Source: Phycisphaerales bacterium (GTDB taxonomy: Bacteria; Planctomycetota; Phycisphaerae; Phycisphaerales; SM1A02). From it: a DNA stretch of 64,000 nt. The translations under genes were made by a program, and so were the position numbers. The notes below the pieces were generated by a model that did not search any database, was not told where the DNA came from, and worked only from the letters and a program-made list of their open reading frames with translations. The first letter of the stretch is position 1. Each line of letters starts with the position of its first letter. Below, piece by piece: positions 27,921-37,058 of this stretch. Location of the stretch: NCBI GenBank assembly GCA_029242715.1, contig JAQWTL010000007.1:372001-436000 (forward strand). Reading direction: 5' to 3'.

Positions 27921-30205
27921 CTCGGATCGTTTGACTTCGAAGCCCGGTACAGAAAGAGGCGGTACGGGACGCCTGTCCTGCTTGCAGTCAACTGTGCGAC
28001 TATTGATTGCTCCTGGCTTGTCTCAACAGCAACGAATGGATACCAGTCTGGTTGCGCATCCTCGCCAATGACTTCGCCCTTGGAATCACGAATGGACAGA
28101 TTGATATTTTCCTGATCCATGCAGATGGCAATGATGAACCAATGGCCGGTACCGTCCAGCGTTACTTCCTTGAGGGCTTCGCCTCCATCATCCTTGGCCG
28201 TCATCTCGCCACTCCACTGGCGAACAAGATCGCCCTTGACGTAATGGCTGTCACTGCGTTGGAGATCTCTGAGCCATCGCCGCATCGCGGCCTGTGCAAC
28301 GGAGTCTGGAGTTGATTTGGAAATAGTGGCTTCTCTGAGGTCATAGCCCAGAGTTCCTGTTGGCTCGGTAGCTCCGAGCTGTGCCTTGATCTTGCCGGCT
28401 TTTTCAACACGGAAGGCGATTGCCTTGAGATTCGGTTTGATGTCCATGACATCAACAATTCGAATGTCACTGGTACCTTGTTCGATGTGAACACCAACTG
28501 TTCCATCACCCTCAACAGCAAGCAGATAGTCCTTCCCTGCCTGCACCTGCATCTCGACTTCCTTGCCGTAGATGGCTGCGCCAAGTGAATCGCCTGCTCC
28601 CATTGCAAGTGGATTGATGTTGAGAGAATCGAGTGGAAAGAGCTCGGACGCGACCGACTCTGATCCTGTCACGATCTCATCATTTGATCTTGTTGCAACC
28701 ATCGCTTCCCAGCCCGCAATGAGATCTTCCATCTCCGGGGCTCGATTCTGAAGACGACCGGACTCGTAGAACCGGACGATTCTGTTGTTCCATTGGTTGG
28801 TGCGAGCTTCCTGAATCTGATCTAGATCCGTCGAGTGCATTTCCTCAAGAAGTGTAGAGCGTTGTGCAAAATTCACACTCGCTGCACTGGGGATCCGCTT
28901 GCCCCCCACAACAATGAAATTCACTGCACTCAGTAATCCAACGACTTCACCTCTGGCATTTATCAGCGGGCTGCCACTGGCGCCGCCTGTTGCTGGAAGC
29001 GAGTGCTGAATCAACAGGCCGTCGCCGGGCTCTGCTGGTGCATTGAAGTAGTCGGTAATGGAGGTAATGCGACCGACCTGCGTCTGAGGAACTGGCGAGG
29101 TGATGTTGACTCCACCAAGGGCCATGTTCTCGATCGGGAATCCGACGTAGCCAACTGGATCACCTGCCTGCAGTTCTACCTGGCGTGAACTGTCAGCAAT
29201 CAAGAGTGGTGCGCCGATATCGGCATTCTCGTCGACGTAGATGATTCCAACGTCTGCCGCCATGCCCGCTGAACGAACCGGATCTGATTCCTTGGCCGCA
29301 TTGATCTGTATCGGTACGTAGTCCTGCCATAACCCCGCAAAGGAATCGTAGCCCGGATGAATAAAGACATCCCTGGCCACAAACTCACTCTTGCCGTCAC
29401 TGCCTCGAAGGATGACCGATTCGCCTTCCTTCAGAACATTGAAACGTTCTGCTACATGTGCATTGGTCGCCAACTGCCCCGGTGCCATCACCCAGGCCGT
29501 TCCAAACGGTTGCTCAATGCCATCTTTATCCTGGAGGACCACTAGATAAGTCGACTGTTTTGCCTTGTCCAGCGCAGTGGGCAGGTCCGCACCCATCAGG
29601 GTCATGTCCTCTGATAGCCCTCCAACAGTTCCTGCAAGTGTTTCTACCGACTCGGAATTCCTGGCCTGGCCTGCCTCGATTTCATCGACATCGCTTTCGA
29701 CCATGAAGTAGATAGCGCCTCCGATGATGATAATTGCAATTGATAGCACCACAGCCAGAAGAGCAGCCTGGCTACTCTGTCGAGCTTCAGTAGCAATTGC
29801 CTGCACGTCAACTTCATCTGCTGCGCCTGCTGCACGTCTGTGAAGGCTCTTGGCATCAATGTCCTGTGGAAGTGTGGCCGCCAGATTTGCAGATCGATCC
29901 ACAGTCAGTCGAAGATGTGGACCTCCTGGCCCAATCTGAACAACACATTGCTTTGGAAGGGCCTGAACCGTCTCCATCAGTTCTCCGTCAATTGAGACGC
30001 GACGGTCAGCAGCCATTTCCATGTAATAGTTGCCACGAACTCGAGCTATCGAACAATGTTCACGGCCGACCGTTCGTTCATCCGGGGGAATGACAACCTG
30101 ACAACGATCAGGATCGCGACCAATCGCGATATGCTCGACGTCATCAGCGAAGTCCATCACCTTGCCGGCCAGGTCTCCATCCACAAACTCGATCTTGAGT
30201 GGCAT
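27917..30205 (-). CDS. FHA-transmembrane-trypsin-like serine protease
   Basis: 762 aa. An N-terminal cytoplasmic FHA domain (about 5-105; IGRDPD and VGREHCSI) is followed by one membrane helix (about 147-169) and an extracytoplasmic chymotrypsin-fold domain (about 212-440) with H250 (ATNAHV), D318 (ADVGIIYV) and S410 (GGASGSPL). The last ~300 residues are of unknown fold, with beta-rich sequence. There is no PDZ domain, unlike DegP. The layout suggests that phosphorylation inside the cell is linked to proteolysis outside it. ATG 30205 follows AAAGGAAG; a longer start at 30283 has no support. Confidence 0.83.
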   Translation of the reverse strand: MPLKIEFVDGDLAGKVMDFADDVEHIAIGRDPDRCQVVIPPDERTVGREHCSIARVRGNYYMEMAADRRVSIDGELMETVQALPKQCVVQIGPGGPHLRLTVDRSANLAATLPQDIDAKSLHRRAAGAADEVDVQAIATEARQSSQAALLAVVLSIAIIIIGGAIYFMVESDVDEIEAGQARNSESVETLAGTVGGLSEDMTLMGADLPTALDKAKQSTYLVVLQDKDGIEQPFGTAWVMAPGQLATNAHVAERFNVLKEGESVILRGSDGKSEFVARDVFIHPGYDSFAGLWQDYVPIQINAAKESDPVRSAGMAADVGIIYVDENADIGAPLLIADSSRQVELQAGDPVGYVGFPIENMALGGVNITSPVPQTQVGRITSITDYFNAPAEPGDGLLIQHSLPATGGASGSPLINARGEVVGLLSAVNFIVVGGKRIPSAASVNFAQRSTLLEEMHSTDLDQIQEARTNQWNNRIVRFYESGRLQNRAPEMEDLIAGWEAMVATRSNDEIVTGSESVASELFPLDSLNINPLAMGAGDSLGAAIYGKEVEMQVQAGKDYLLAVEGDGTVGVHIEQGTSDIRIVDVMDIKPNLKAIAFRVEKAGKIKAQLGATEPTGTLGYDLREATISKSTPDSVAQAAMRRWLRDLQRSDSHYVKGDLVRQWSGEMTAKDDGGEALKEVTLDGTGHWFIIAICMDQENINLSIRDSKGEVIGEDAQPDWYPFVAVETSQEQSIVAQLTASRTGVPYRLFLYRASKSNDPS

Positions 30206-30844
30206 GCTTGCTTCCTTTCCCCGAATCGACCTCATGAGGCCCCCCAGGCTCACCCTGCATGGTAACGGCGTCGTGGCATCCATCCAGTATCCATGGATAC
30301 CAGCCCCACACAGGAAGACTGCTGTGAGAATCTACTTGGGCTTGAGGCTGCTCAGGATCTCGCCCGCTTCCTCTTAAAAATTGCTTTTTTCAGGGGCCGG
30401 CAGGACCAACATGACCGTCATAGCCCGCAAGAAATGGCTTTCCTGCACCTATGTGGATTATGGATCCTCAGCAGCATTCCTCTTGGTAGCGATCCGGGTT
30501 CCATCCTGCAGTTTCTGGGAGAAGCCGGAGAGGAGCGGCCGCCGGCCAGTGATCGCCGGGGAGGCCTTCTCAAGGAGATGCCCAGATCCAGATATCTCTG
30601 GTTCTCAAGGAAAGAAATCTACGAACCGAAGGCCGGCCACTGACTATTCCTCTCTCCATGTGATGAAAACATGCATTGATACGATGCCAGCAGACTGGTA
30701 TCGAATCGGGCGCCCTGGATTTCAATGGATCAGTCATTGTTCCACGCGTCCTCCAATATGCGGGCGCTCCGAGTGGATTTGACCCGGTGATCACAGCGTT
30801 TGGTTGTGCCTTGAAGATGATTGGCAAGGGAAGTTGCTGAACCC
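30206..30844. other. Gene-poor region with no supportable coding sequence
   Basis: About 640 bases without a recognisable gene. It contains several open frames of 85-133 codons, none matching a family or preceded by a good ribosome site. A GC-rich self-complementary segment lies at 30519-30571: eight base pairs with one bulge, and an inner CGGC/GCCG stem. A short plus-strand frame, 30676-30840 (TTG start, about 54 codons), has plausible amino-acid composition and ends four bases before the next gene. The part near 30206-30300 should hold the promoter of the FHA-protease gene. I checked by eye for RNase P, tmRNA and SRP RNA signature sequences and found none. Confidence 0.5.
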
Positions 30845-31237
30845 ATGAGCGAGAATCCGGAAATCGTAGCGCTCAAGCCCGCCTTCTCCGTGGATTACGG
30901 AAGGGCCCGTGACTTGCTTGATGGCGCATCACTCCTGGTCGGAGCTCATGATTCCGGCGGACCGGTCGCAGGACTTGGACTGGCCGGCTATGTCATGGAT
31001 GGCAGTATCAACCTGCGGTCACTGTATGTGTCTGCTGCCAGAGAAGATGAAGCACGGTCGCTTCTAGATCATCACGGAGTCATTCTGGCTGGGGGAGATA
31101 CCGTGATTGACATATCCGAACTGAATTGTCCGTCATGCGGGGCGGTATTGCCTCGGGAACGAAATGCCGGGCAAGATGGTCATTGTGATGGATGTGACAT
31201 GCAGTTCACGTGGATTGATGTGACTGCTGAGGGATAG
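30845..31237 (+). CDS. Small DUF2007-like protein with C-terminal zinc ribbon
   Basis: 130 aa. Residues ~12-88 resemble the DUF2007 (putative signal-transducing) fold, in which two short repeats of DYGRARDLLDGA and EDEARSLL type pack together. Residues 95-117 hold CPSCG and CDGCD, giving four Cys ligands for one zinc ion. No catalytic residues are evident; binding of protein or nucleic acid is possible but not shown. The ATG at 30845 is chosen over an in-frame TTG-type start upstream at 30821. The tRNA-Leu gene lies on the opposite strand 43 bases downstream. Confidence 0.65.
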   Translation: MSENPEIVALKPAFSVDYGRARDLLDGASLLVGAHDSGGPVAGLGLAGYVMDGSINLRSLYVSAAREDEARSLLDHHGVILAGGDTVIDISELNCPSCGAVLPRERNAGQDGHCDGCDMQFTWIDVTAEG

Positions 31238-31280
31238 AAAAGGTGGCCTGTCGGAGAGAATCCGTGACGCCATCCTGTAA

Positions 31281-31365
31281 TGGGCCCGGTGGGACTCGAA
31301 CCCACACTTCCTTAACGGAAAACGGATTTTAAGTCCGTCGCGTCTGCCAATTCCGCCACGGGCCC
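31281..31365 (-). tRNA. tRNA-Leu (UAA)
   Basis: 85 nt, reading on the minus strand. The acceptor stem GGGCCCG pairs with CGGGCCC and the discriminator is A. The anticodon stem/loop ACGGA-CTTAAAA-TCCGT gives anticodon UAA (31329-31331). A long variable arm (about 15 nt), as expected for a class II tRNA, and the T arm GGGTTCGAGTCCC are intact. CCA is not encoded. Confidence 0.97.
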
Positions 31366-31451
31366 GTCGCAGTGTACCCATCAGGGCCTCACCTCAGCAG
31401 CAAAGCCCCTTACCATGGTGTGTCACACTACTTGAGCGGGAGCCATAAGAC

Positions 31452-32732
31452 ATGATCCGAATCGTCCTCAACACAATCCTGATTGCAGCATGCACCCTGT
31501 TGAACGCAGCAGAAGTCCAAGCTAATCCCCTACAGGCTCCAGAAGCCACGGCTCCACAACTCTCCTCTGCTGCCCAGGCGGTGATGGATCGAGTAAACGC
31601 CCACTACAAGTCCATTCCCGGGGCCGATGTCACGTGCGAGATGACATATGACATGGGCAGCCTCCCGTTGTTACCGGGCATGGATGAACAAAATCGTTCC
31701 AGGATTGAGATCGTAAAGCCCAACCTGTTCAAGATAGATGGCATGGGTCCGATCTCCCAGCAGAGCAATGGAACCTACCTCTGGGAATACAGCAGCGAAA
31801 CCAAGGCGTATTCACGTCAAGAGGCTCCCAAGGCCATGGCGCAGGTTTCAGAATCCGCATACATGTCTTCCTTGGTCGCCGGACTCGCCACGAGTGCATT
31901 CACGGGTGAGTTCGACAAGTCAATGCTGTTCGCTGACGCAAGCACCATTGACGCCATGCCTGGAAAACAGCCAGACATCATGGAACTTGTTATCAAGATT
32001 GACGAGCCCAATGCACCCGGTCCCGTACCAACCTTGTATATCGGTGTGCCCACCAAAGGACCTGCCTGGCTTCAATACGTTCGTATGGAAATGCCGGATA
32101 CGCCCGAGGCTGCACCGCCCGGTCCTGAATCAATCACCTTCAAAATGCCGCAATGGAAAGTACTGGATGCCAAGGCCTCTGATTTCGACTGGTCGCCACC
32201 GGAAGGCTGGAAGAAGGTTGATAACTTGATGGATCACCTGCTTGAAAGCATGGGTGGCGCCCCAAGGTCGGGTGAAGGCCCTCCCTCTGAACAGGTTGGA
32301 AAACCGGCCCCGGACTTCACCTTGAAGAGCCTTGAAGGGCAGACAGTTTCCCTGGCTTCACTCAAGGGCAAGATTGTGATTCTTGATTTCTGGGCGACCT
32401 GGTGCGGCCCGTGCCGCAAAGGGCTCCCGGTGTTGATGGATATCGCCAAGGAACGAGCTGATGACGGTGTCATACTCTGGTCCGTGGACATGGGAGAGCC
32501 GGCCAATAAAGTCAAAGCCTTCCTTGAGCAATCAAAGTGGGATCTTCCGGTCCTGATGGACACCAAGGGAGAAGTCGCCCGGAAGTACGGTGTCGGCGGC
32601 ATCCCGCATACCGTTGTCATCGGGCCTGACGGCAAGGTCCTTGGTGTGGAAATAGGCTTCGGTGGTGCGGGAATGACTCGTAAGAGTATTGGTGCCTACA
32701 TCGACAAGGCGCTCAGTCAAGCAGGTTCATGA
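31452..32732 (+). CDS. Exported TlpA-like thioredoxin-fold protein with LolA/DUF2092-like N-terminal domain
   Basis: 426 aa with a signal peptide (about 1-24). Residues ~40-255 resemble the LolA/DUF2092-type beta fold, seen as [14 protein letters not shown] and [14 protein letters not shown]. Residues ~282-422 are a TlpA/AhpC-type thioredoxin domain with W317-C318-G-P-C321 and a cis-Pro in GGIPHT. The redox pair would reduce or rearrange disulfides in the periplasm; the N-terminal half may bind a lipid or lipoprotein. A GGGAG stretch precedes the ATG. It leads the four-gene run with the sulfatase, S41-type peptidase and lipoprotein. Confidence 0.82.
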   Translation: MIRIVLNTILIAACTLLNAAEVQANPLQAPEATAPQLSSAAQAVMDRVNAHYKSIPGADVTCEMTYDMGSLPLLPGMDEQNRSRIEIVKPNLFKIDGMGPISQQSNGTYLWEYSSETKAYSRQEAPKAMAQVSESAYMSSLVAGLATSAFTGEFDKSMLFADASTIDAMPGKQPDIMELVIKIDEPNAPGPVPTLYIGVPTKGPAWLQYVRMEMPDTPEAAPPGPESITFKMPQWKVLDAKASDFDWSPPEGWKKVDNLMDHLLESMGGAPRSGEGPPSEQVGKPAPDFTLKSLEGQTVSLASLKGKIVILDFWATWCGPCRKGLPVLMDIAKERADDGVILWSVDMGEPANKVKAFLEQSKWDLPVLMDTKGEVARKYGVGGIPHTVVIGPDGKVLGVEIGFGGAGMTRKSIGAYIDKALSQAGS

Positions 32733-32745
32733 GACGGAGATAATC

Positions 32746-34089
32746 ATGATCCTCAGCATCTGCCTGCTTCTGTGCACACTTGCTGCTCCCGCTGATACCG
32801 CGTCACCCAGTCCGGACGTTGTCATGATTGTCGTTGATGACATGGCCTGGGCAGATCCAGGCTTCATGCCAGGGGGCGCACTTGATACGCCCCACATGGA
32901 TGCCCTTGCACAACGCGGCATGGTATTCACGCAGGCAACCAGCAATGGTCCGAACTGCGCGCCCAGCAGAGCCTGCATGATCACTGGCCAATGGTCGCCC
33001 CGACATGGGATTCACACTGTTGGCAGTGCGAAACGCGGTAAGGCACAAAATCGGCGGATGGAACCTCCGAAGAATGGACTCTGGCTGAAACCTGCTGCCC
33101 GGACAATGGCTGAACATCTGGGTGAAGCAGGCTACCGGACTGGACACGCCGGCAAGTGGCATCTTGGAAAGGATCCGAAAGATCAGGGATTTGACTTTAA
33201 TGTCGGCGGAAACAAGGCGGGACATCCCAAGTCGTATTTCAGCCCCTATAGAAATGATGATCTGGTGGATGGTCCAGCAGGCGAGTCACTGACCGATCGG
33301 TTGACAGATGAAGCCATTGGTTTTCTTGACGCCGAAGATGAACGCCCCGCCTTCCTGCACATGTCCTATTACGCAGTACACACACCACTTCAGGCAACTG
33401 AGGAAGAAATTGCCGCACTTCGCAGCAATCATCCGGAATGGGACAAGCGGCAAGCCACCTATGCCGCCATGGTTCAGCGTGTCGATCGAAACATTGGCCG
33501 ACTACTTGAACATGTTGATGAGAATGATGTCGTCATATTCTGCTCGGATAATGGTGGTCAGCCACATATCGGAAACATCTCGCCGCTGAGAGGCTCGAAG
33601 GGGATGCTCTATGAAGGTGGCATACGCGTACCTTTGGTCATTGCCGGCCCTGGCACTTCCGCGGGCCAGAGTGATCTTCCCGTAACCCTCCTGGATCTTG
33701 CCCCTACCGTCTATGACATGGTTGATGTGTCCTACGAGCACGATTCACTGGATGGCGACAGCCTTGTTCCCGTGCTTTCTGGACAAGATCATTCACTTGA
33801 ATCACGATCTCATTACTGGCATTTCCCCGCCTACCTTGAAGCTGGTGGCAAGTCTGGACCGTGGAGAACAACACCTGCAGGCGCGATACGGCATGGTCGT
33901 TGGAAACTGATCGAATATTTTGAAGATGGACGGCTGGAGCTTTACGACCTCGAGACTGATCCTGGTGAATCACGGAATCAAGCAGATGACGAACCGGCTG
34001 TTCGTGACCGGCTCCATGAACTGCTTCGTGATTGGAGACAATCCGTGAATGCGCCGATGCCTACGCCATTACCCATCGATCCCCAATGA
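32746..34089 (+). CDS. Secreted Cys-type sulfatase
   Basis: 447 aa with a signal peptide (about 1-18). D31-D32 (IVVDDM) bind calcium, and C71-A-P-S-R with TG nine residues on is the signature converted to formylglycine. HAGKWHLG and FCSDNGG supply further active-site residues. It should remove sulfate esters, probably from sulfated polysaccharides, outside the cytoplasm. GGAG precedes ATG 32746, which is 13 bases after the TlpA-like gene stop, and this excludes the longer start at 32689. Its last codons overlap the S41-type gene as ATGA. No formylglycine-generating enzyme is in the window. Confidence 0.9.
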   Translation: MILSICLLLCTLAAPADTASPSPDVVMIVVDDMAWADPGFMPGGALDTPHMDALAQRGMVFTQATSNGPNCAPSRACMITGQWSPRHGIHTVGSAKRGKAQNRRMEPPKNGLWLKPAARTMAEHLGEAGYRTGHAGKWHLGKDPKDQGFDFNVGGNKAGHPKSYFSPYRNDDLVDGPAGESLTDRLTDEAIGFLDAEDERPAFLHMSYYAVHTPLQATEEEIAALRSNHPEWDKRQATYAAMVQRVDRNIGRLLEHVDENDVVIFCSDNGGQPHIGNISPLRGSKGMLYEGGIRVPLVIAGPGTSAGQSDLPVTLLDLAPTVYDMVDVSYEHDSLDGDSLVPVLSGQDHSLESRSHYWHFPAYLEAGGKSGPWRTTPAGAIRHGRWKLIEYFEDGRLELYDLETDPGESRNQADDEPAVRDRLHELLRDWRQSVNAPMPTPLPIDPQ

Positions 34090-35498
34090 GGCTGACAAGG
34101 ACCATTCTGGCCCTGACTCTGGCAGTCCTGCCAAGCTGCCGCTCCTACGATCCCGATGTATTTGACGCCAGGCTTCGCTCAGCAACCTTCGAGACCTATC
34201 ACGAAGCCATCGTGGATTCCTACCCGGACCTGGACAGGGTCGGGCTGGATTCCCAGTCAATTCGTGACCGTTGGGAGATTGCGGTTGTCGATGCTGAATC
34301 GGCAACAGAGTACTACCACGCACTTGGCGAGATGTGCGCGACTCTGGATGATCCCCATCTTCGTTTAACTCCTAACTACAAGCTCTGGACACAGGCAGAC
34401 GGACCTCTGGGCGCAACTGATATCCGAATTGCAATGGTGAACGGTCGTCCTGTCCTTTGGAATCAATACCATGACCACATCCTGTCGCTTGAAGGGAAAA
34501 CACTCGATGAAGTCCTTCCACGCGACAAGAACTGCAATGGCTGGCAAGTGGTTTCCTTCGATGGCATCCGGCCTGACAAGGACATCATCGCTGATGTGAT
34601 CAATATCGGCCCGCATGGAACAGTCATTGAAATACAGCTTTCGTCGCCAGACGGACCCAATGATTGGATCATGAAACGTAAACGTGGCCTGGAAGTCGAA
34701 ATCGACTTCGATGGCGACATGGACGATCAGCACATTGGTACCTCGTTGTACTCGGATGCCATCAAGAGTTCCCTTGAAGCGGTCAATGAACGCGGTTTGG
34801 TCGCAGAAGTGTTTGATACGCATGATGGGGAGTATCTGTTTGCCTGGCGAATAGACGACATGGGAGGAATCATCTGGAAGACGATGAGAACCTTGCCCAA
34901 CCGTGCAGATGTGGAACCGCTGGAGTGCGACCTGGCAGAAGCAGCCAGAATCCTTGAAGGAACCCGTTGCACGCTGCTGGATTTTCGATTTCAGGGTGGA
35001 GGCAATGGCGTTGGCTTCACAGCGATGATGGAAAGTCTCCTGTCATCGGAAGTTGAACTGGTCACTGAACGAGAGTGGTTGTTCTTCCGTATGGTCGGTT
35101 TGCATAAATTCAAGAAGAGCCCTTCGATCATTCGTGGCCCCGTCATCATTCTCGTGAATGAATACACCGCCAGCTTCGGTGAATGGATGACCTCTCTGAT
35201 ACGACGAGAACGCGATGCGACAGTGATTGGCACAAAGACCAGCGGATGTGAGTACTGCGTCATTGATATTGAAGCGCCAGATGGATCGAGCCTCCGATTC
35301 GGAGGGCGTCCATACAATCGAACCGATGGAATACCGGCGTTCCAGTCCGTGGGCCTTCTCCCTGACCAGTTGGTCACAACTGATCCGGAAGATCTGAAAG
35401 ACGGATCCATCGCCGATGCCCTGGTGAAGGCACATGAACGACAGACCCTGGCCGCATGGAGCCTGCTGGAACAATTATGCAGCGAAGATACGCCATAG
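34086..35498 (+). CDS. S41-type (C-terminal processing/tricorn-like) peptidase, probable lipoprotein
   Basis: 470 aa. The N-terminus has a signal peptide ending in a lipobox-like LPSC (C18). Residues ~285-440 carry the S41 core: LVNEYTASFGEW with nucleophile S363, and GTKTSG with general-base candidate K384, 21 residues later. The middle region could be PDZ-like but is not clear. The ATG overlaps the sulfatase stop (ATGA), fixing the start and implying coupling. S41 peptidases degrade or trim proteins in the envelope. Family assignment is good; the substrate is unknown. Confidence 0.78.
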   Translation: MRLTRTILALTLAVLPSCRSYDPDVFDARLRSATFETYHEAIVDSYPDLDRVGLDSQSIRDRWEIAVVDAESATEYYHALGEMCATLDDPHLRLTPNYKLWTQADGPLGATDIRIAMVNGRPVLWNQYHDHILSLEGKTLDEVLPRDKNCNGWQVVSFDGIRPDKDIIADVINIGPHGTVIEIQLSSPDGPNDWIMKRKRGLEVEIDFDGDMDDQHIGTSLYSDAIKSSLEAVNERGLVAEVFDTHDGEYLFAWRIDDMGGIIWKTMRTLPNRADVEPLECDLAEAARILEGTRCTLLDFRFQGGGNGVGFTAMMESLLSSEVELVTEREWLFFRMVGLHKFKKSPSIIRGPVIILVNEYTASFGEWMTSLIRRERDATVIGTKTSGCEYCVIDIEAPDGSSLRFGGRPYNRTDGIPAFQSVGLLPDQLVTTDPEDLKDGSIADALVKAHERQTLAAWSLLEQLCSEDTP

Positions 35499-35998
35499 CA
35501 CTCGCCTGCTTGCTGGCAGCAGCAGCCCTCGGACCATCCCTCTCCGGTTGCGAGGATGACAATCCATATTTTGATTCCACCAACTGGAACATGAACCGGA
35601 CAGTGGAACAACTCGCTGACATTCTGCGATCCGAGAATGCGATTCTGCTGGAGAAATCACCGGGAAGTCCCTTGTCTGAATCGGATCGTCTTGAACTGTG
35701 GGCCCTGGTTCTTGATGAATGTGAATTTGGATTTGAAATCTGGGTAAGGCTTCGCCGAAACCACCGCCTGGTTCGACCGTTCTGTGAAACCTTGTCCATG
35801 GACATTGTTCCGCTTCTCGCCCAGCGGGATTCCATTGAACTGATCAAGCAGGAAAGCATGCCTGGCTTGCTTTCGTTGATTGCACCCAACAACGAATCTT
35901 TTCTGGAATTCAGAGGACGGTTCAATGCTTACAGCGCTGCTGCATTACAGGATCGCTGCGGCAGCCCCTCTGGTTACCGCCAGAGATCCTGGCCCTGA
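35477..35998 (+). CDS. Lipoprotein of unknown function
   Basis: 173 aa. The ATG at 35477 lies 22 bases inside the end of the S41-type gene. The N-terminal signal ends in LSGC (C25), a good lipobox, followed by EDDN, so membrane anchoring is expected. The rest is mostly helical with no motif I recognise. It closes the four-gene run, and its stop lies ten bases from the stop of the convergent toroid gene. Coding status is supported by the lipobox and by position. Confidence 0.65.
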   Translation: MQRRYAIALACLLAAAALGPSLSGCEDDNPYFDSTNWNMNRTVEQLADILRSENAILLEKSPGSPLSESDRLELWALVLDECEFGFEIWVRLRRNHRLVRPFCETLSMDIVPLLAQRDSIELIKQESMPGLLSLIAPNNESFLEFRGRFNAYSAAALQDRCGSPSGYRQRSWP

Positions 35999-36008
35999 AC
36001 CGGCTGAA

Positions 36009-37058
36009 CTAACGAGGTTCGCCAATGGGATCTTTTGATGTTTCTGCAGGCGATGATCTGTGGCGATTCGGACGAGGCGCCGCTGATCTCAGCGCCATGC
36101 TCGCCATGTTCGTCGCTGCTTCAGACAGATAATGCTTTGTGTCTTTGCGTTGTGACCGGCTGAACCAACGGCCACTTTCTCGTTGATTTGATTTCAACCA
36201 GGCTGTCGCCTTCAACGTGGCGTCGGAATCACCTGCTCCTGATCGAGACAAGACCCAGATGGCAAAGGCTGTCGGATAGGCTTCGCTTTCCTGTAATTGT
36301 TCTGTCCCATCGTGGCGATTCCAGTCACCCAGAGAAGCCATGCACCATCCGCCATCCTCTTGTTGAGCTCCGAGCAGTGCATCGCGATATGCAGAAAGCA
36401 TTTCAACAGGAAGATCGACTCCCCCCTCGGCATGAGCCCACAAGAGCATGCCCTTCTGATGAAGGTTCTCTGGAGGGTTGTTCTTCAACCATTCGCGAAG
36501 CGATCGACTGGCGGCCTTGACCGAATCCCGCTCACGATATTCCCTGGGCGCTCGACCAAGCGTCAACGCCATGAGTGTGACGCCAAAATGATGGTCGCTC
36601 TCATAGGGTGGCCAGTTGCAGGCAAGCCAATCGGGCCAATGGCCGGACTCATCCTGGAGCGAAATCGCGTGATCCAGTAGGCGTTGGACCTCGGGCGTGA
36701 ATGTTCCGAATCGGACACTGTCGCCAAGTGCCAGGAAACAAGCCGTGGCAACCATGCCCTCCACAGCTCCATACTGTCCCTTGGGCTCAAGTTCCTCTGA
36801 AATGTATCGGTTGGCATATTGGAGCGCAAACACTCTTGCCTCCTGCCAGGGTTTACCCGCTGGCTCCATGGCACCGGACAACAGATACAGGCCGTTGGTA
36901 TGACATGACACACAGTTATATGTCTGCGTCCATCGATCAGATGCCTGCGCCAGGTAGCGATCCGCAGCCTCAAGTGAATATTCGGATCGAATGGGTTCTT
37001 CTGTGCCTGGGCTCCCCAGGCATGCCAAGCCAGCCAGCACTGCAATCCATGAACCCAT
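36009..37058 (-). CDS. Exported alpha/alpha-toroid (squalene-hopene cyclase/prenyltransferase-like) protein with heme c motif
   Basis: 349 aa with a signal peptide (about 1-15). C49-V-S-C52-H53 is a CxxCH heme c attachment site, with NGLYLL after it. Residues ~60-335 contain helical repeats with QW-like turns (LQDESGHWPDW, QQEDGGWCMAS and QRESGRWFSR), as in squalene-hopene cyclases and related toroids. The catalytic DxDD of the cyclases is not seen, so cyclase activity is doubtful. The ATG at 37058 touches the stop of the sulfatase gene (GTGATG), so the two are coupled. An electron-transfer or heme-binding role is inference. Confidence 0.7.
   Translation of the reverse strand: MGSWIAVLAGLACLGSPGTEEPIRSEYSLEAADRYLAQASDRWTQTYNCVSCHTNGLYLLSGAMEPAGKPWQEARVFALQYANRYISEELEPKGQYGAVEGMVATACFLALGDSVRFGTFTPEVQRLLDHAISLQDESGHWPDWLACNWPPYESDHHFGVTLMALTLGRAPREYRERDSVKAASRSLREWLKNNPPENLHQKGMLLWAHAEGGVDLPVEMLSAYRDALLGAQQEDGGWCMASLGDWNRHDGTEQLQESEAYPTAFAIWVLSRSGAGDSDATLKATAWLKSNQRESGRWFSRSQRKDTKHYLSEAATNMASMALRSAAPRPNRHRSSPAETSKDPIGEPR

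Noticed and set aside
30381-30782. Open frame of 133 codons in the gap before the zinc-ribbon gene
   Set aside because: Unusual composition, no family resemblance, no ribosome site, and overlapping alternatives of similar length in other frames.
31281-31365. tRNA-Leu as an integration site for a mobile element
   Set aside because: No integrase, direct repeat of the tRNA 3' end, or change in gene type is seen beside it; the same holds for tRNA-Cys.
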